Below, piece after piece: positions 54,670 to 63,418 of a stretch of 64,000 bases of DNA. A model generated the notes under the pieces. That model saw nothing but the letters and a program-made list of their open reading frames with translations, was not told the DNA's origin and ran no database searches. Where the stretch lies: contig NZ_JAAXPG010000007.1 in NCBI RefSeq assembly GCF_012396365.1, positions 62,001-126,000 of the forward strand, read 5' to 3'. Origin of the DNA: Nocardiopsis alborubida (GTDB lineage Bacteria > Actinomycetota > Actinomycetes > Streptosporangiales > Streptosporangiaceae). Position 1 is the stretch's first letter. Each line of letters opens with the position of its first letter. A program made the position numbers and the translations under genes.

Positions 54670-56171
54670 ACGGGGCGGCCCAGACGGGGGCGACGCGGAC
54701 GGGAGCGGCACAGGTCCGGGCGTTCGCGCGGGCCCGCAACCGCCGACACCGCAGCTGGTCCGACCGCTACGTCATCCTGCTGGCCCTGGGGCTGCTGGTG
54801 GTGACGGTGTCTCCGGTGATCGGCCGCGCGGTGGCGGCCGTGCCCGGCGCGGTCGATCCTGCGCGGGCGGGCGCGGGCCTGGCGCTGACCGCGCTGCTGC
54901 TGGCGGCCTCCCTGAGGCTGGCGCGCACGGTCGGGCCGGTGGCGGTGTCGGCGGCGGACGCGGCGTGGCTGGTGCTCTCTCCGCTGCCGCGCCGCGGGGT
55001 GCTGGCACCCGCGCTGCTGGTCCTGGCCCTGGTGTGCGCCGCTGGCGGCGCGGTCCTCGGCCTGGCGCTGCTGAGTGCGCTCGGCGCTCCCGACGCGCTG
55101 GCGCTCCGGCTGCTGGCGGCCGTGGTGCTGGGCGTGTCGTGGACGCTGGGCGGGACGGCGACGGCCGTGCTGGCGCAGGCGGCGCAGCCCTGGGACGACC
55201 GGCTGACCGCGCTGCTCGTGGCCCTCGTGGTCGCGGCGGCCGCCGTGATGGTGATGAGCGCGGGGCCCGGGCGCGGGGTGCTCGTGGGCATCGCGTCGGC
55301 TCCCGTGTCCGCGTGGAGCGCGGCGGCGTGCGCTTCGGCCGGGGTGGCCGCCGCTGTGGCGTGGCGGGCCTGGCGGACCCTGGCGCACATCCCGGCCCGC
55401 GCTGTCCTGGAGGCCTCGTCCCGGGCGGAACTCGCGGCGGGCGCGTTCCTGGTCATGGACCCGGGTTCGCTGTCCTGGATCGCCGAGGACGCGCACTGGC
55501 GCTCACGCGTGCTGCGCTCTCGGGCGTGGCCGTCGCGGCTGCGCGGTGCGGCCGCGGTGGCCTGGCTGGACTGGCGGCGGCTGGCGCGAAGGCCGGGGAT
55601 CCTGGCGCTGGTGGCGTCGGCGACCATTCTGCCCGTGCTGGCCGCCCGTGCGGGCACCGGGGAGGCGGGTGCGCTGGTCGTGCTCGCCGCGGGCGCGTTG
55701 GCGGTCGCCGCGACGGGTACCGCGGGGGCGCGCCGGGACGCCGGGGACGCGGCGCTGGCGCGGTTGCTGGGTACCGGTCCGCGCGCGCTCATGGCGGCGC
55801 GGGCGGTGCTGCCCGCCCTGCTCGGCGGCCTGTGGCTGACCCTCGCGCTGGCCGGGCTGGGCCTCGCGGGCTTCGGAGGGCTCTGGTGGCCTCTGGGGTT
55901 GCTGTGCGCTCCGGCGCTGGCGGCGGGGGCGCTGCGGCTGGCCCGGCGCCGTCCCGTCGAGCACACGATGCCCGTCGTGGACACACCCCTGGGCCCGGTG
56001 CCGCTGGGGCCGGTGGTGTGGGCGCTGACCGGCGCCGACCTCGCCGTGCTCGGGTGTCTGCCCGCGCTTTTGGCGTTCGTCTCCGGGGTGACCGTGCCGC
56101 TGCTCGCGGCGCAGGCGGTGTGGGGCGCGGCGGTGCTGGGGGCCTACTGCGCCGCCCCGAGACGCGCGTAG
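54666..56171 (+). CDS. ABC transporter membrane protein (DUF6297-like)
   Basis: 501 residues, very Ala/Leu/Val-rich, with about 11-12 membrane helices in two groups. A basic N-terminus (ARARNRRHRSWSDRYVILLA) and a central cytoplasmic segment (EASSRAELAAGAFLVMDPGS, LSWIAEDAHWRSRVLRSR) resemble DUF6297 proteins, which accompany a short ATPase in actinomycetes. GTG 54666 overlaps the ATPase stop, so translation is coupled. Substrate unknown. Confidence 0.78.
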   Translation: MNGAAQTGATRTGAAQVRAFARARNRRHRSWSDRYVILLALGLLVVTVSPVIGRAVAAVPGAVDPARAGAGLALTALLLAASLRLARTVGPVAVSAADAAWLVLSPLPRRGVLAPALLVLALVCAAGGAVLGLALLSALGAPDALALRLLAAVVLGVSWTLGGTATAVLAQAAQPWDDRLTALLVALVVAAAAVMVMSAGPGRGVLVGIASAPVSAWSAAACASAGVAAAVAWRAWRTLAHIPARAVLEASSRAELAAGAFLVMDPGSLSWIAEDAHWRSRVLRSRAWPSRLRGAAAVAWLDWRRLARRPGILALVASATILPVLAARAGTGEAGALVVLAAGALAVAATGTAGARRDAGDAALARLLGTGPRALMAARAVLPALLGGLWLTLALAGLGLAGFGGLWWPLGLLCAPALAAGALRLARRRPVEHTMPVVDTPLGPVPLGPVVWALTGADLAVLGCLPALLAFVSGVTVPLLAAQAVWGAAVLGAYCAAPRRA

Positions 56172-56216
56172 GAACGTGGAGCCAGGGCACGGGCCGCTCA
56201 GCTCACGGCCGACCGC

Positions 56217-57230
56217 TCAGGGTCCGGGTTCCTCGCTGCCCAGCCCGGCGGGGGCCGCCGCACCGGCCGACAGCAGTCTTCGCGCCAGCACGCGGCAGCG
56301 CCCCGCCAGCTCCGGCGGGTCGAGCACCTCGAAGTCGTGTCCCAACAGGAGCACGTGCATCAGCACGAAGTCCAGGTCGTGGCCGCCGCTGACCACCTCG
56401 CAGCGCCCGCCGCCCCGGCCCCGCACGACCGCCGCCGACGCGGGGATCTGCGCGCGCACCGTCTCGGCCGCCGCGTGCACGAGGAAGCGCGCCTGACGCG
56501 GGTAGACCCGGCTGGCCACGCCCTCCTGCACGTACGCCGCCGCGTCGGGGGCCGCGCGGGGGCGGAAGCGCCAGGTCCGCGCGGCCACACCGCTCATCCG
56601 GTCGACGCGGAAGCTGCGCCAGTCGTCGCGGTCCAGGTCGAAGGCGAGCAGGTACCAGCGCCGTTCGGAGGCGACCAGGCGGTGGGGCTCGACCCGCCGC
56701 CGTCGCACCCCGCTCCTGGACGGGTAGTCGAAACCGGCCTCGACCTCGTCGCGGCAGGCCCTGGCCAGTGTCATGAGCACCTCCGGGTCGACCTGCGTGC
56801 GACCCGAGCCGAAGGACTCCACCGAGCCGGAGAGCGCGCGCACCTCGTCGCGCAACCGGGTGGGCAGCACGCGGTCGAGCTTGGTCAGCGCCCGCAGCGC
56901 GGCGTCGCCCGCGCCGCCGTCCACCCCGTCCGCGCCGCCCGCGCCGGCGAGCAGCGAGACCACGGTGGCGATCGCCTCCTCGTCGTCCAGCAGCAGCGGC
57001 GGCAGATCCTTGCCCGGGCCGAGCTGGTAACCGCCGCCGACCCCCTGGCTGGCGTGCACCGGATAGCCGAGCGCGCGCAGGCGGTCGACGTCGCGCCGCA
57101 CCGTGCGCGGCGTGACCCCGAGCCGGTCGGCGAGTTCGGGGCCGGTCCAGACCCGGCGCCGCTGCAACAGTCCGAGCAGCGTGAGCACCCGTTCCGTCGT
57201 ACCGCGTTCGTCGCCGCCTGCCGTGTCCAT
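56217..57230 (-). CDS. YafY/PafC-type WYL-domain transcriptional regulator
   Basis: About 337 residues. N-terminal HTH_11 (LTLLGLLQRRRVWTGPELAD, RLGVTPRTVRRDVDRL), a central WYL domain (VEPHRLVASERRWYLLAFDL, WRSFRVDRM) and a C-terminal WCX extension (VLMHVLLLGHDFEVLDPPEL). WYL proteins sense DNA-damage-linked or small ligands. ATG 57230 is preferred over GTG 57239 since a -10-like CAGGGT lies 7 bp upstream. It is divergent from DinB and VOC genes, its probable targets. Confidence 0.85.
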   Translation of the reverse strand: MDTAGGDERGTTERVLTLLGLLQRRRVWTGPELADRLGVTPRTVRRDVDRLRALGYPVHASQGVGGGYQLGPGKDLPPLLLDDEEAIATVVSLLAGAGGADGVDGGAGDAALRALTKLDRVLPTRLRDEVRALSGSVESFGSGRTQVDPEVLMTLARACRDEVEAGFDYPSRSGVRRRRVEPHRLVASERRWYLLAFDLDRDDWRSFRVDRMSGVAARTWRFRPRAAPDAAAYVQEGVASRVYPRQARFLVHAAAETVRAQIPASAAVVRGRGGGRCEVVSGGHDLDFVLMHVLLLGHDFEVLDPPELAGRCRVLARRLLSAGAAAPAGLGSEEPGP

Positions 57231-57241
57231 GCGTCCCACCC

Positions 57242-57285
57242 TGCCAGAGATAGCGGACCGATCCTGTCCGCCAGTGGTGCCAGAG
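57242..57285. promoter_or_regulatory. WYL/DinB intergenic operator region
   Basis: Direct repeats TGCCAGAG at 57242-57249 and 57278-57285 (36 bp apart) flank an inverted repeat GCGGAC / GTCCGC (57253-57271). The second direct repeat runs into the DinB -10-like CAGAGT, 6 bp before ATG 57293. Confidence 0.45.
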
Positions 57286-57292
57286 TGGCCGC

Positions 57293-57886
57293 ATGGACAC
57301 CACAGAACCCGACTGGAACCAGACCCTGCGCGAGCAGTGGGAGTTCCACTGGAACCACCACATCCGGCCCCGCTTCGAGGGCCTCACCGACGACGAGTAC
57401 TTCTGGTCGCCGGTACCGGACTCCCGCTCCTGGAACGTGCGGCCGCGCGGCAGCTCGACGGCGCCCGTGCAGGGCGGTTCGGGGGACTTCACGATCGACT
57501 TCGCCTTCCCGGAGCCGGACCCCGCGCCCTTCACCACGATCGCCTGGCGGCTCGGTCACGTCATCGTCGGCGTGCTCGCCATGCGCAACGCGTCGCACTT
57601 CGGCGCACCGGCGGCCTCGTACGAGACCTGGGAGTACGCCGGAAGCGCGTCCGCCGCGCTGGACCAGCTCCAGGCCCAGGTCGACGTCTGGCTCGCCGGG
57701 GTGCGCGGCCTCGACGCGGCCGCGCTGCGGACCCCGGTCGGCGCCAAGGAGCCCTACCCCGAGGCGCCCATGGCGGACCTGGTGCTGCACATCCACCGCG
57801 AGCTGATCCATCATCTGTCCGAGGTCTGCCTGCTGCGCGACCTCTACCTGCACACGGCGGCAGCCGCGAACGGAGCGAACCGATGA
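57293..57886 (+). CDS. DinB family protein (DinB_2-type)
   Basis: 197 residues, a four-helix bundle: WNQTLREQWEFHWNHHIRPR at the start, TTIAWRLGHVIVGVLAMRNA with its metal-ligand His in helix 2, and LHIHRELIHHLSEVCLLRDL carrying the His pair of helix 4. The family includes metal-dependent thiol transferases; the role here is unknown. It overlaps the VOC gene by 4 bp and is divergent from a WYL regulator, a frequent actinomycete pairing. Confidence 0.85.
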   Translation: MDTTEPDWNQTLREQWEFHWNHHIRPRFEGLTDDEYFWSPVPDSRSWNVRPRGSSTAPVQGGSGDFTIDFAFPEPDPAPFTTIAWRLGHVIVGVLAMRNASHFGAPAASYETWEYAGSASAALDQLQAQVDVWLAGVRGLDAAALRTPVGAKEPYPEAPMADLVLHIHRELIHHLSEVCLLRDLYLHTAAAANGANR

Positions 57887-58344
57887 GCCTCGACGTCCAG
57901 ATCACCTTCGACGCCCACGACCCCCGGGCGCTGTCGTCCTTCTGGCGCGACGTGCTGGGCTACGTCCACCCCGGACCGCCCGGGGCCGACCTGCCCGAGG
58001 GCGCCGATCCGCTGGCCGCGTGGGACGCCTTCCTGGCGCAGGTGGGCGTGCCCGAGGACCAGCGCAACACGAGGTCGGCCATCGAGGACCCCGAGGGGAA
58101 CGGCCCGCGGCTGTTCTTCCAGCGGGTGCCGGAGGACAAGGTCACCAAGAACCGCCTCCACCTCGACGTGCGCGTGGCACCCGGGCTGCTGGGGGAGGAG
58201 CGGATGGCGGCGCTGGAGGCCGAGTGCGCGCGGCTTCTGGCGCTGGGGGCGACGCGGGTGCGCCGCCACGAGCCGGAGCCGCCGATGGAGACCGGCTTCA
58301 TCGTGATGGCCGACCCCGAGGGCAACGAGTTCTGCCTGGACTGA
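57883..58344 (+). CDS. VOC family protein (glyoxalase-like)
   Basis: 153 residues: DVQITFDAHDPRALSSFWRD at the N-terminus, FQRVPEDKVTKNRLHLDV in the middle and a closing FIVMADPEGNEFCLD, the standard arrangement of actinobacterial glyoxalase-like domain proteins. ATG 57883 overlaps the DinB stop (ATGA), so both are made from one WYL-controlled message. Ligand unknown; a metal-dependent detoxification role alongside DinB is plausible. Confidence 0.87.
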   Translation: MSLDVQITFDAHDPRALSSFWRDVLGYVHPGPPGADLPEGADPLAAWDAFLAQVGVPEDQRNTRSAIEDPEGNGPRLFFQRVPEDKVTKNRLHLDVRVAPGLLGEERMAALEAECARLLALGATRVRRHEPEPPMETGFIVMADPEGNEFCLD

Positions 58345-58364
58345 GGTCGTCCGACCCTGGTCGT

Positions 58365-58396
58365 GGTGCCCGTGTCCCTCCGGGGGCGCGGGCACC
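58365..58396 (+). terminator. Terminator of the DinB-VOC operon
   Basis: GGTGCCCG (58365-58372) pairs with CGGGCACC (58389-58396), 20 bp after the VOC stop. Confidence 0.6.
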
Positions 58397-58415
58397 GTCG
58401 TTCGTCCCGGCGGTG

Positions 58416-58667
58416 CTATCCGCAGGCCGCGCGGATCGCCCCCGGCGGCTCCTCCCCGTCCGAGGAGAGCATGTCCCCGACGACCTCCGGGGCGAGCTGC
58501 CGGATGCCCTCGAAGGCCTCGTCGCGTCCGGGAGCGAGCCAGGACAGGGACGGCAGGTCGGCGACGGTGCCGAAGTGGCGCGCCCGACTCCGTCCACGCC
58601 CCGGAGGAGGGGGCGGGGACGGCCCCCGGGGCGGATGGGTGGCGGCCCGGGGTCGGGTCAGGGGCAT
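58416..58667 (-). CDS. Doubtful 83-residue ORF, possibly a gene remnant
   Basis: The N-terminal 30 residues are Pro/Arg low complexity, but the last 50 (HFGTVADLPSLSWLAPGRDE, AFEGIRQLAPEVVGDML) look protein-like. AGGAAG lies 9 bp before the ATG. It may be the tail of a lost gene or a small protein. Not recognised. Confidence 0.3.
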   Translation of the reverse strand: MPLTRPRAATHPPRGPSPPPPPGRGRSRARHFGTVADLPSLSWLAPGRDEAFEGIRQLAPEVVGDMLSSDGEEPPGAIRAACG

Positions 58668-58694
58668 CCCCGATAGCTTCCTGGCCGTGCGTGC

Positions 58695-58718
58695 TAGATT
58701 CTGGCCATGCGGTCAGAA
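58695..58718. promoter_or_regulatory. Leaderless promoter and operator of the TetR gene
   Basis: TAGATT (58695-58700) is 6 bp from ATG 58707. The near-perfect palindrome TTCTGGCCATGCGGTCAGAA (58699-58718) spans the start codon, so bound repressor would cover the transcription start. Confidence 0.55.
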
Positions 58719-59348
58719 AATAAACCAGGTGGACAGAAGCGGTCCTTCATCGAGGAGGCCCGCAGGGCGCAGATCACCGCGGCGGCGGTCGAGACCATCG
58801 CAGAGACGGGCTACCCCAACTCCTCCCTGGCGCGGATCGCGCGCACGGCCGGGATCAGCAAGGGCGTGATCTCCTACCACTTCGCCGGAAAGGACGAGCT
58901 GATGGACCAGGTGGTGACCGACGTCTACACCGAGATCGCCGAGTCCGTCCTCCCCGGGATGCTGGAGCAGACCAGCGCCGCCGACATGCTGCGCGCCCAC
59001 GTGCGCGGTGTGGCCGAGTACGCGCTGTCCCATCCCGAGCGCATGGCCGCGCTGGCGCAGATCTTCACCCACGCGCGCAAGGCGGACGGCTCCCCGCGCT
59101 ACGGGGCGGCGGAGTCCGACGTGCTCTACGAGTCCCTGGAGGGCCTGTACCGGTCCGGACAGGAGAGCGGCGAGTTCCGCGACTTCGACGTGCGGGTGAT
59201 GGCGGTGACCCAGCAGACGGCGATCGACGCGATGTTCGCCTACTGGAGCGCCCATCCCGGCCACGACCTCATGGCGCACGCCCGCGAGCTGGGCGAACTG
59301 CTCGTGCGCGCCACCCGCGCCGACCGCTCCCCACCCCCAACCGAGTGA
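58707..59348 (+). CDS. TetR family regulator
   Basis: 213 residues. HTH at about 18-64 (AVETIAETGYPNSSLARIAR, TAGISKGVISYHFAGKDEL), the GVISYHF recognition helix being standard, and a C-terminal TetR_C domain. It sits 10 bp upstream of the acyltransferase gene in the same direction, so the two form an autoregulated operon. A palindrome over the start codon is the probable operator. Ligand unknown. Confidence 0.88.
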   Translation: MRSENKPGGQKRSFIEEARRAQITAAAVETIAETGYPNSSLARIARTAGISKGVISYHFAGKDELMDQVVTDVYTEIAESVLPGMLEQTSAADMLRAHVRGVAEYALSHPERMAALAQIFTHARKADGSPRYGAAESDVLYESLEGLYRSGQESGEFRDFDVRVMAVTQQTAIDAMFAYWSAHPGHDLMAHARELGELLVRATRADRSPPPTE

Positions 59349-59358
59349 CGAGGACGCC

Positions 59359-60549
59359 ATGACGCAGCACGCCAGCCCACCGCTTCTCCCGGACCCCGCG
59401 CCACCCGCGCGCGGGCGCCTGCACCACGTCGACAACCTGCGGGTCGCGCTGACCGTGCTGGTCGTACTGCACCACGTCGCGCTCACCTACGGCAACATCC
59501 CGGTGTGGTTCTACCTCGAACCGGCCCAGGACCCCTCCGGCGGCCTGCTCGACCTGTTCGTCTTCCTCAACCAGACCTACTTCATGGGGCTGTTCTTCCT
59601 GCTCGCGGGCTACTTCGTGCCGGGGGCGGCCGACCGCCGGGGCGGGCGCGGGCTGGTCCGCGAGCGCCTGGTGCGCCTGGGTGCGCCCTTCCTGCTGTTC
59701 GTCCTGCTCGTCCGCCCGTTCCTGATGATCCCCAACTACGCGCCCGCGGCCGAGATGTTCGCGGCCGGGGGCGGCGAGCTGCCGTTCTGGCTGTTCCTGG
59801 TCGTGACCTACGATCCCGGGCCCATGTGGTTCGTGGAGGTCCTGCTGGTCATGACCCTGGCCTACGTGGCCGTGCGCGGCCTGCGCGAGCGCCACGACCG
59901 GCGGCGGGGCCTGGCGGTCGAGCCCACCGCGCGCCCCGCCGACACCGCTCCGCTGCGCTGGGCGGCGCCCGTCGCGGCCCTCGTCCTGGGCCTGGCCCTG
60001 GTCACCTTCGCCTGGCGCTACCTGGCCCCGGCCCCGTACTGGCCGGTCGTGGGTCTGCCCAGCCCCGGCTACCTGCCCCAGTACGTCACCCTGTTCGTCC
60101 TGGGCGTGCTGGCCTACCGGGGCAACTGGCTGGCCCGGCTGCCCGGCGCCGCCGGGTGGTGCGGCGCGGCTCTGGCCCTGACGGGCCTGACGGCGGGAGC
60201 GGCGGCCACTGTTCTGCTGGGCGAGGCCGCGCAGGTCCCGGGCACGTGGCAGGCGCTGGCGCAGATCACGGCCGAGTCGGTCCTGGCCGCGGGCGCGGTG
60301 CTCACGCTCCTGGTGGGTTTCCGGCGCTTCGCGAGCGGGAGCAACCGCCTCACGCGCTGGCTGTCCGACAACGCCTTCGCCGTGTACGTCCTGCACCCGC
60401 TGGTGCTGGTCGGGCTGGGCGTGGCCCTGAGCGGCTGGGAGGCCGACGCGCTCGTGAAGTTCCTCGGTGTGGGAGCGCTCGCGGTCCCGGCCTGCTGGGC
60501 GCTGGCCGCGGCGGTCCGGGCGCTTCCCCGGGTCCGGCGGATCCTCTGA
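59359..60549 (+). CDS. Acyltransferase-3 family membrane protein
   Basis: 396 residues with about ten membrane helices. It begins with the family signature RLHHVDNLRVALTVLVVLHH, including the HH pair thought to be catalytic, then FFLLAGYFVPGAADRRG and RLVRLGAPFLLF, and ends in the typical LSDNAFAVYVLHPLVLVGLG. Members O-acylate sugars or macrolide-like compounds at the membrane. GAGGAC precedes the ATG. It is co-transcribed with the TetR gene upstream. Confidence 0.87.
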   Translation: MTQHASPPLLPDPAPPARGRLHHVDNLRVALTVLVVLHHVALTYGNIPVWFYLEPAQDPSGGLLDLFVFLNQTYFMGLFFLLAGYFVPGAADRRGGRGLVRERLVRLGAPFLLFVLLVRPFLMIPNYAPAAEMFAAGGGELPFWLFLVVTYDPGPMWFVEVLLVMTLAYVAVRGLRERHDRRRGLAVEPTARPADTAPLRWAAPVAALVLGLALVTFAWRYLAPAPYWPVVGLPSPGYLPQYVTLFVLGVLAYRGNWLARLPGAAGWCGAALALTGLTAGAAATVLLGEAAQVPGTWQALAQITAESVLAAGAVLTLLVGFRRFASGSNRLTRWLSDNAFAVYVLHPLVLVGLGVALSGWEADALVKFLGVGALAVPACWALAAAVRALPRVRRIL

Positions 60550-60559
60550 GGGACCGGTC

Positions 60560-60594
60560 GGGGCCCGCCTCCGCGAAAACCGGAGACGGGCCCC
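60560..60594 (+). terminator. Terminator after the acyltransferase gene
   Basis: GGGGCCCGcCTCCG / CGGAGaCGGGCCCC, 14-bp stem with one mismatch and an A-rich 7-nt loop, 10 bp after the stop. Confidence 0.7.
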
Positions 60595-60649
60595 GGCCCC
60601 CGTGTGCGTCGGGCTAGGGTCGGAGCCCAACCGAAACGAAGGGACCGTG

Positions 60650-61201
60650 GTGACCAGCCAGAAGGAACGCATGCTCGCCGGTGAGCTCTACCAGGCGGAC
60701 GACCCCGTCCTCCAGGCCGACCTCGTCCGTGCGGAGAGGCGCGCGGAGGCGTTCAACAACGCCTCCGTCGACGACCCGGACCGCCGGAAGCTCCTGGCCG
60801 ACCTGGTGGGCGAGCTCGGCGAGGACGCCTGGGTCCGGCCGCCGCTGCGGGTGGACTACGGCTCCATGATCAGCATCGGCGCGCGCACGTTCGTCAACTG
60901 CGGCGCGGTGATGCTGGACGTGGCCCCGATCAGCATCGGCGCGGACGTACAGATCGGACCGAACGTACAGCTGCTCACCCCCACCCATCCCGTGGACCCC
61001 GAGCAGCGGCGCGACAAGTGGGAGGCGGCCGAGCCGATCACCATCGGCGACAACGTGTGGCTGGGCGGCGGGGTCATCGTCTGCCCCGGCGTGACGATCG
61101 GGGAGAACACCGTGGTGGGCGCCGGAGCGGTGGTCGTGCGCGACCTGCCCGCCAACGTGGTGGCCGTCGGCAACCCGGCCCGCGTGGTGCGCCACATCTG
61201 A
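60650..61201 (+). CDS. Sugar O-acetyltransferase (maltose/galactoside acetyltransferase type)
   Basis: 183 residues. N-terminal MAT domain (KERMLAGELYQADDPVLQAD, RAEAFNNA) followed by a left-handed beta-helix of hexapeptide repeats (ISIGARTFVNCGAVML, ISIGADVQIGPNVQLL), the catalytic His in TPTHPVD and a closing NPARVVR. It transfers acetyl from acetyl-CoA to a sugar hydroxyl. AAGGGA lies 6 bp before GTG 60650 (GTG 60647 is adjacent), and TAGGGT about 30 bp upstream is a likely -10. Confidence 0.9.
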   Translation: MTSQKERMLAGELYQADDPVLQADLVRAERRAEAFNNASVDDPDRRKLLADLVGELGEDAWVRPPLRVDYGSMISIGARTFVNCGAVMLDVAPISIGADVQIGPNVQLLTPTHPVDPEQRRDKWEAAEPITIGDNVWLGGGVIVCPGVTIGENTVVGAGAVVVRDLPANVVAVGNPARVVRHI

Positions 61202-61325
61202 TCCGCCCCGGCCCCGGGAGCGGTCCCGGACCGTCGCCGAGGGCCGCCGCGACCGGAGCGCCGCGGCACCGTACGAGCTGCTCGGGAAGCCCGCGCCAAC
61301 CCTGACCCGTACAAACGGAGAACCG

Positions 61326-61351
61326 TCCCCCGGTGTGGCGCCACCGGGGGA
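61326..61351. terminator. Hairpin between convergent genes
   Basis: TCCCCCGGTG / CACCGGGGGA with a 6-nt loop, 125 bp after the sugar acetyltransferase stop. Confidence 0.6.
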
Positions 61352-61401
61352 CGGGGTCTGTGCCGGCGGCGCGGCCCCTCTCCGGGGCGCCCGTCCGGGG
61401 T

Positions 61402-61433
61402 GCGGGGAGGGCTCCGGCCGGAGCCCTCCCCGC
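61402..61433 (-). terminator. Terminator of the ABC exporter gene
   Basis: Perfect 32-bp palindrome with 16-bp arms (GCGGGGAGGGCTCCGG and its complement), ending 8 bp beyond the leftward exporter stop. Confidence 0.75.
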
Positions 61434-61440
61434 GGCTTCC

Positions 61441-63351
61441 CTAGGACACCGCCTGTCCGGCCGGGACCGCCGCGGCGTCGTCCGCGGCGCCGTCCGCGGC
61501 GAACTGGGTCCGGTACAGCTCGGCGTAGCGGCCGCCCCGGGCCAGCAGTTCGGTGTGGGTCCCGCGCTCCACGATCCGCCCGGCCTCCACGACCAGGATG
61601 GCGTCGGCGGCGCGGACGGTGGAGAGCCGGTGGGCGATGACCAGCGCGGTCCGCCCCTCCAGGGCCTCGGCCAGGGCGGCCTGCACCGCAGCCTCGGAGG
61701 TGGAGTCCAGGGCCGAGGTGGCCTCGTCGAGGATGACCACCTCGGGTCCTGCCACCAGCAGGCGGGCGATGGTCAGGCGCTGGCGCTCGCCGCCGGAGAA
61801 GCGGTACCCGCGCTCGCCGACCACCGTGTCCAGCCCGTCGGGCAGGGCGGCGACGAGCTGGTCCAGGCGGGCGCGGCGCAGCGCGTCCCACAGCTCCTCC
61901 TCGGTGGCCCCGGGGCGGGCCAGCGAGAGGTTGGCGCGGACGGTCTCGTGGAACAGGTGACCGTCCTGGGTGACCATGCCCAGGGTGGCGCGCACGGAGG
62001 CGAAGGACAGGTCGCGCACGTCCGTCCCCGCCAGGCGCACGGCGCCCGAGTCCACGTCGTACAGGCGCGGGGCCAGCTGGGCGATGGTGGACTTGCCCGC
62101 GCCGGAGGAGCCCACCAGGGCGACCGTCTGCCCGGGTTCGATCCGGAAGGACACCCCGTGCAGGACCTCGCGCTGCTCGGCGGTGTCCAGGACGGCGACG
62201 TCCTCCAGGGAGGCCAGTGACACCCTGTCCGCGGAGGGGTAGGAGAAGGAGACGTCGTCGAACTCCACCGACACCGGCCCGGAGGGGACCTCGCGGGCCT
62301 CCTCCCGCTCCTCCACCAGGGGCCGCAGGTCCAGGATCTCGAAGACCCGGCTGAAGCTGACCAGGGCGCTCATCACCTCCACACGGGCGCTGGCCAGGGA
62401 GGTGAGCGGGGCGTACAGGCGGGTGAGGAGCATGCCCATGGACACCACGGTGCCCGCGTCCAGGCGGCCGGTCAGGGCGTAGAACCCGCCCAGGCCGTAG
62501 ACCAGGGCCAGGGCGAGCGCGGAGACCAGGGTCAGGGCGGTGAAGAAGACCTCCTGGACCATCGCGGTGCGCACGCCGATGTCGCGGACCCGTCCGGCGC
62601 GGCGGGCGAACTCGGCCGACTCCTCCTCGGGTCGGCCGAAGAGCTTGACCAGGGTGGCGCCGGGCGCGGAGAAGCGCTCGGTCATCTGGGTGCCCATGGC
62701 GGCGTTGTGGACGGTGCGCTCGCGCTCGATCCTGGCCAGGCGCGCGCCCATACGGCGGGCGGGCACCACGAACAGCGGCAGCAGCACGAGTGCGAGCAGG
62801 GTGATCTGCCAGGACAGGGCGAGCATGACGCCCAGGGCCAGGACCAGGGTGACCAGGTTGCTGAGCACCCCGGAGAGCACGTCGCTGAAGGCGCGCTGGG
62901 CACCGATGACGTCGTTGTTGAGGCGGCTGACCAGGGCTCCGGTTCGTGTACGGGTGAAGAAGGCGACCGGCATGCGCTGGACGTGGTCGTAGACGGTGGT
63001 GCGCAGGTCCAGGATGAGCCCCTCGCCGACCCGGGAGGAGAGCCAGCGCACCACCAGCCCCAGGGCGGCTTCGAGGAGCGCGACGGCGGCGATGAGCCCG
63101 GCCAGGAACAGCACGGGTTCCAGCGGGCCGCCGTCGGTGATGGTGGTGACGACCCGTCCGGCCAGGAGCGGGGAGGCCACGGTCAGGACGGCGGTGACCA
63201 CGCTCAGGGCCACGAACCAGACCAGCTGGCGCGCGTGGGGCCGGGCGAAGGAGGCGATCCGGCGCAGGACGGGCAGGGAGAAGGGTCGCTGGTCCTCGCG
63301 GGCGTGCATGGCGTGGTACATCGAGTTCCACGCGGCCATTTCCATACTCAT
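61441..63351 (-). CDS. ABC exporter, fused permease and ATPase
   Basis: 636 residues: a six-helix ABC membrane domain (about 35-335) followed by an ATPase domain with Walker A GSSGAGKST, signature FSGGERQRL, Walker B VVILDEATSALD and switch His (IAHRLST). It works as a homodimer or with a partner, exporting lipids, peptides or drugs. ATG 63351 begins MSMEMAAWNSMYHAM. Its promoter has a 19-bp spacer filled by a SoxR-like palindrome, so induction by redox-active compounds is possible. Confidence 0.92.
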   Translation of the reverse strand: MSMEMAAWNSMYHAMHAREDQRPFSLPVLRRIASFARPHARQLVWFVALSVVTAVLTVASPLLAGRVVTTITDGGPLEPVLFLAGLIAAVALLEAALGLVVRWLSSRVGEGLILDLRTTVYDHVQRMPVAFFTRTRTGALVSRLNNDVIGAQRAFSDVLSGVLSNLVTLVLALGVMLALSWQITLLALVLLPLFVVPARRMGARLARIERERTVHNAAMGTQMTERFSAPGATLVKLFGRPEEESAEFARRAGRVRDIGVRTAMVQEVFFTALTLVSALALALVYGLGGFYALTGRLDAGTVVSMGMLLTRLYAPLTSLASARVEVMSALVSFSRVFEILDLRPLVEEREEAREVPSGPVSVEFDDVSFSYPSADRVSLASLEDVAVLDTAEQREVLHGVSFRIEPGQTVALVGSSGAGKSTIAQLAPRLYDVDSGAVRLAGTDVRDLSFASVRATLGMVTQDGHLFHETVRANLSLARPGATEEELWDALRRARLDQLVAALPDGLDTVVGERGYRFSGGERQRLTIARLLVAGPEVVILDEATSALDSTSEAAVQAALAEALEGRTALVIAHRLSTVRAADAILVVEAGRIVERGTHTELLARGGRYAELYRTQFAADGAADDAAAVPAGQAVS

Positions 63352-63387
63352 GGTCGTCCACCGGATCTGTCGGGGTTGATGCCATGA

Positions 63388-63418
63388 ACCGTAGGACCTC
63401 AACAAATATTGAGGTCAA
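63388..63418 (-). promoter_or_regulatory. MerR/SoxR-type promoter of the ABC exporter
   Basis: On the minus strand -35 TTGACC (63418-63413) and -10 TACGGT (63393-63388) are separated by 19 bp, the long spacer typical of MerR-activated promoters. The spacer contains most of the perfect inverted repeat GACCTCAA / TTGAGGTC (63395-63416). The inner CCTCAA-n6-TTGAGG has the same arm sequence and 18-bp length as the SoxR box. Confidence 0.6.
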
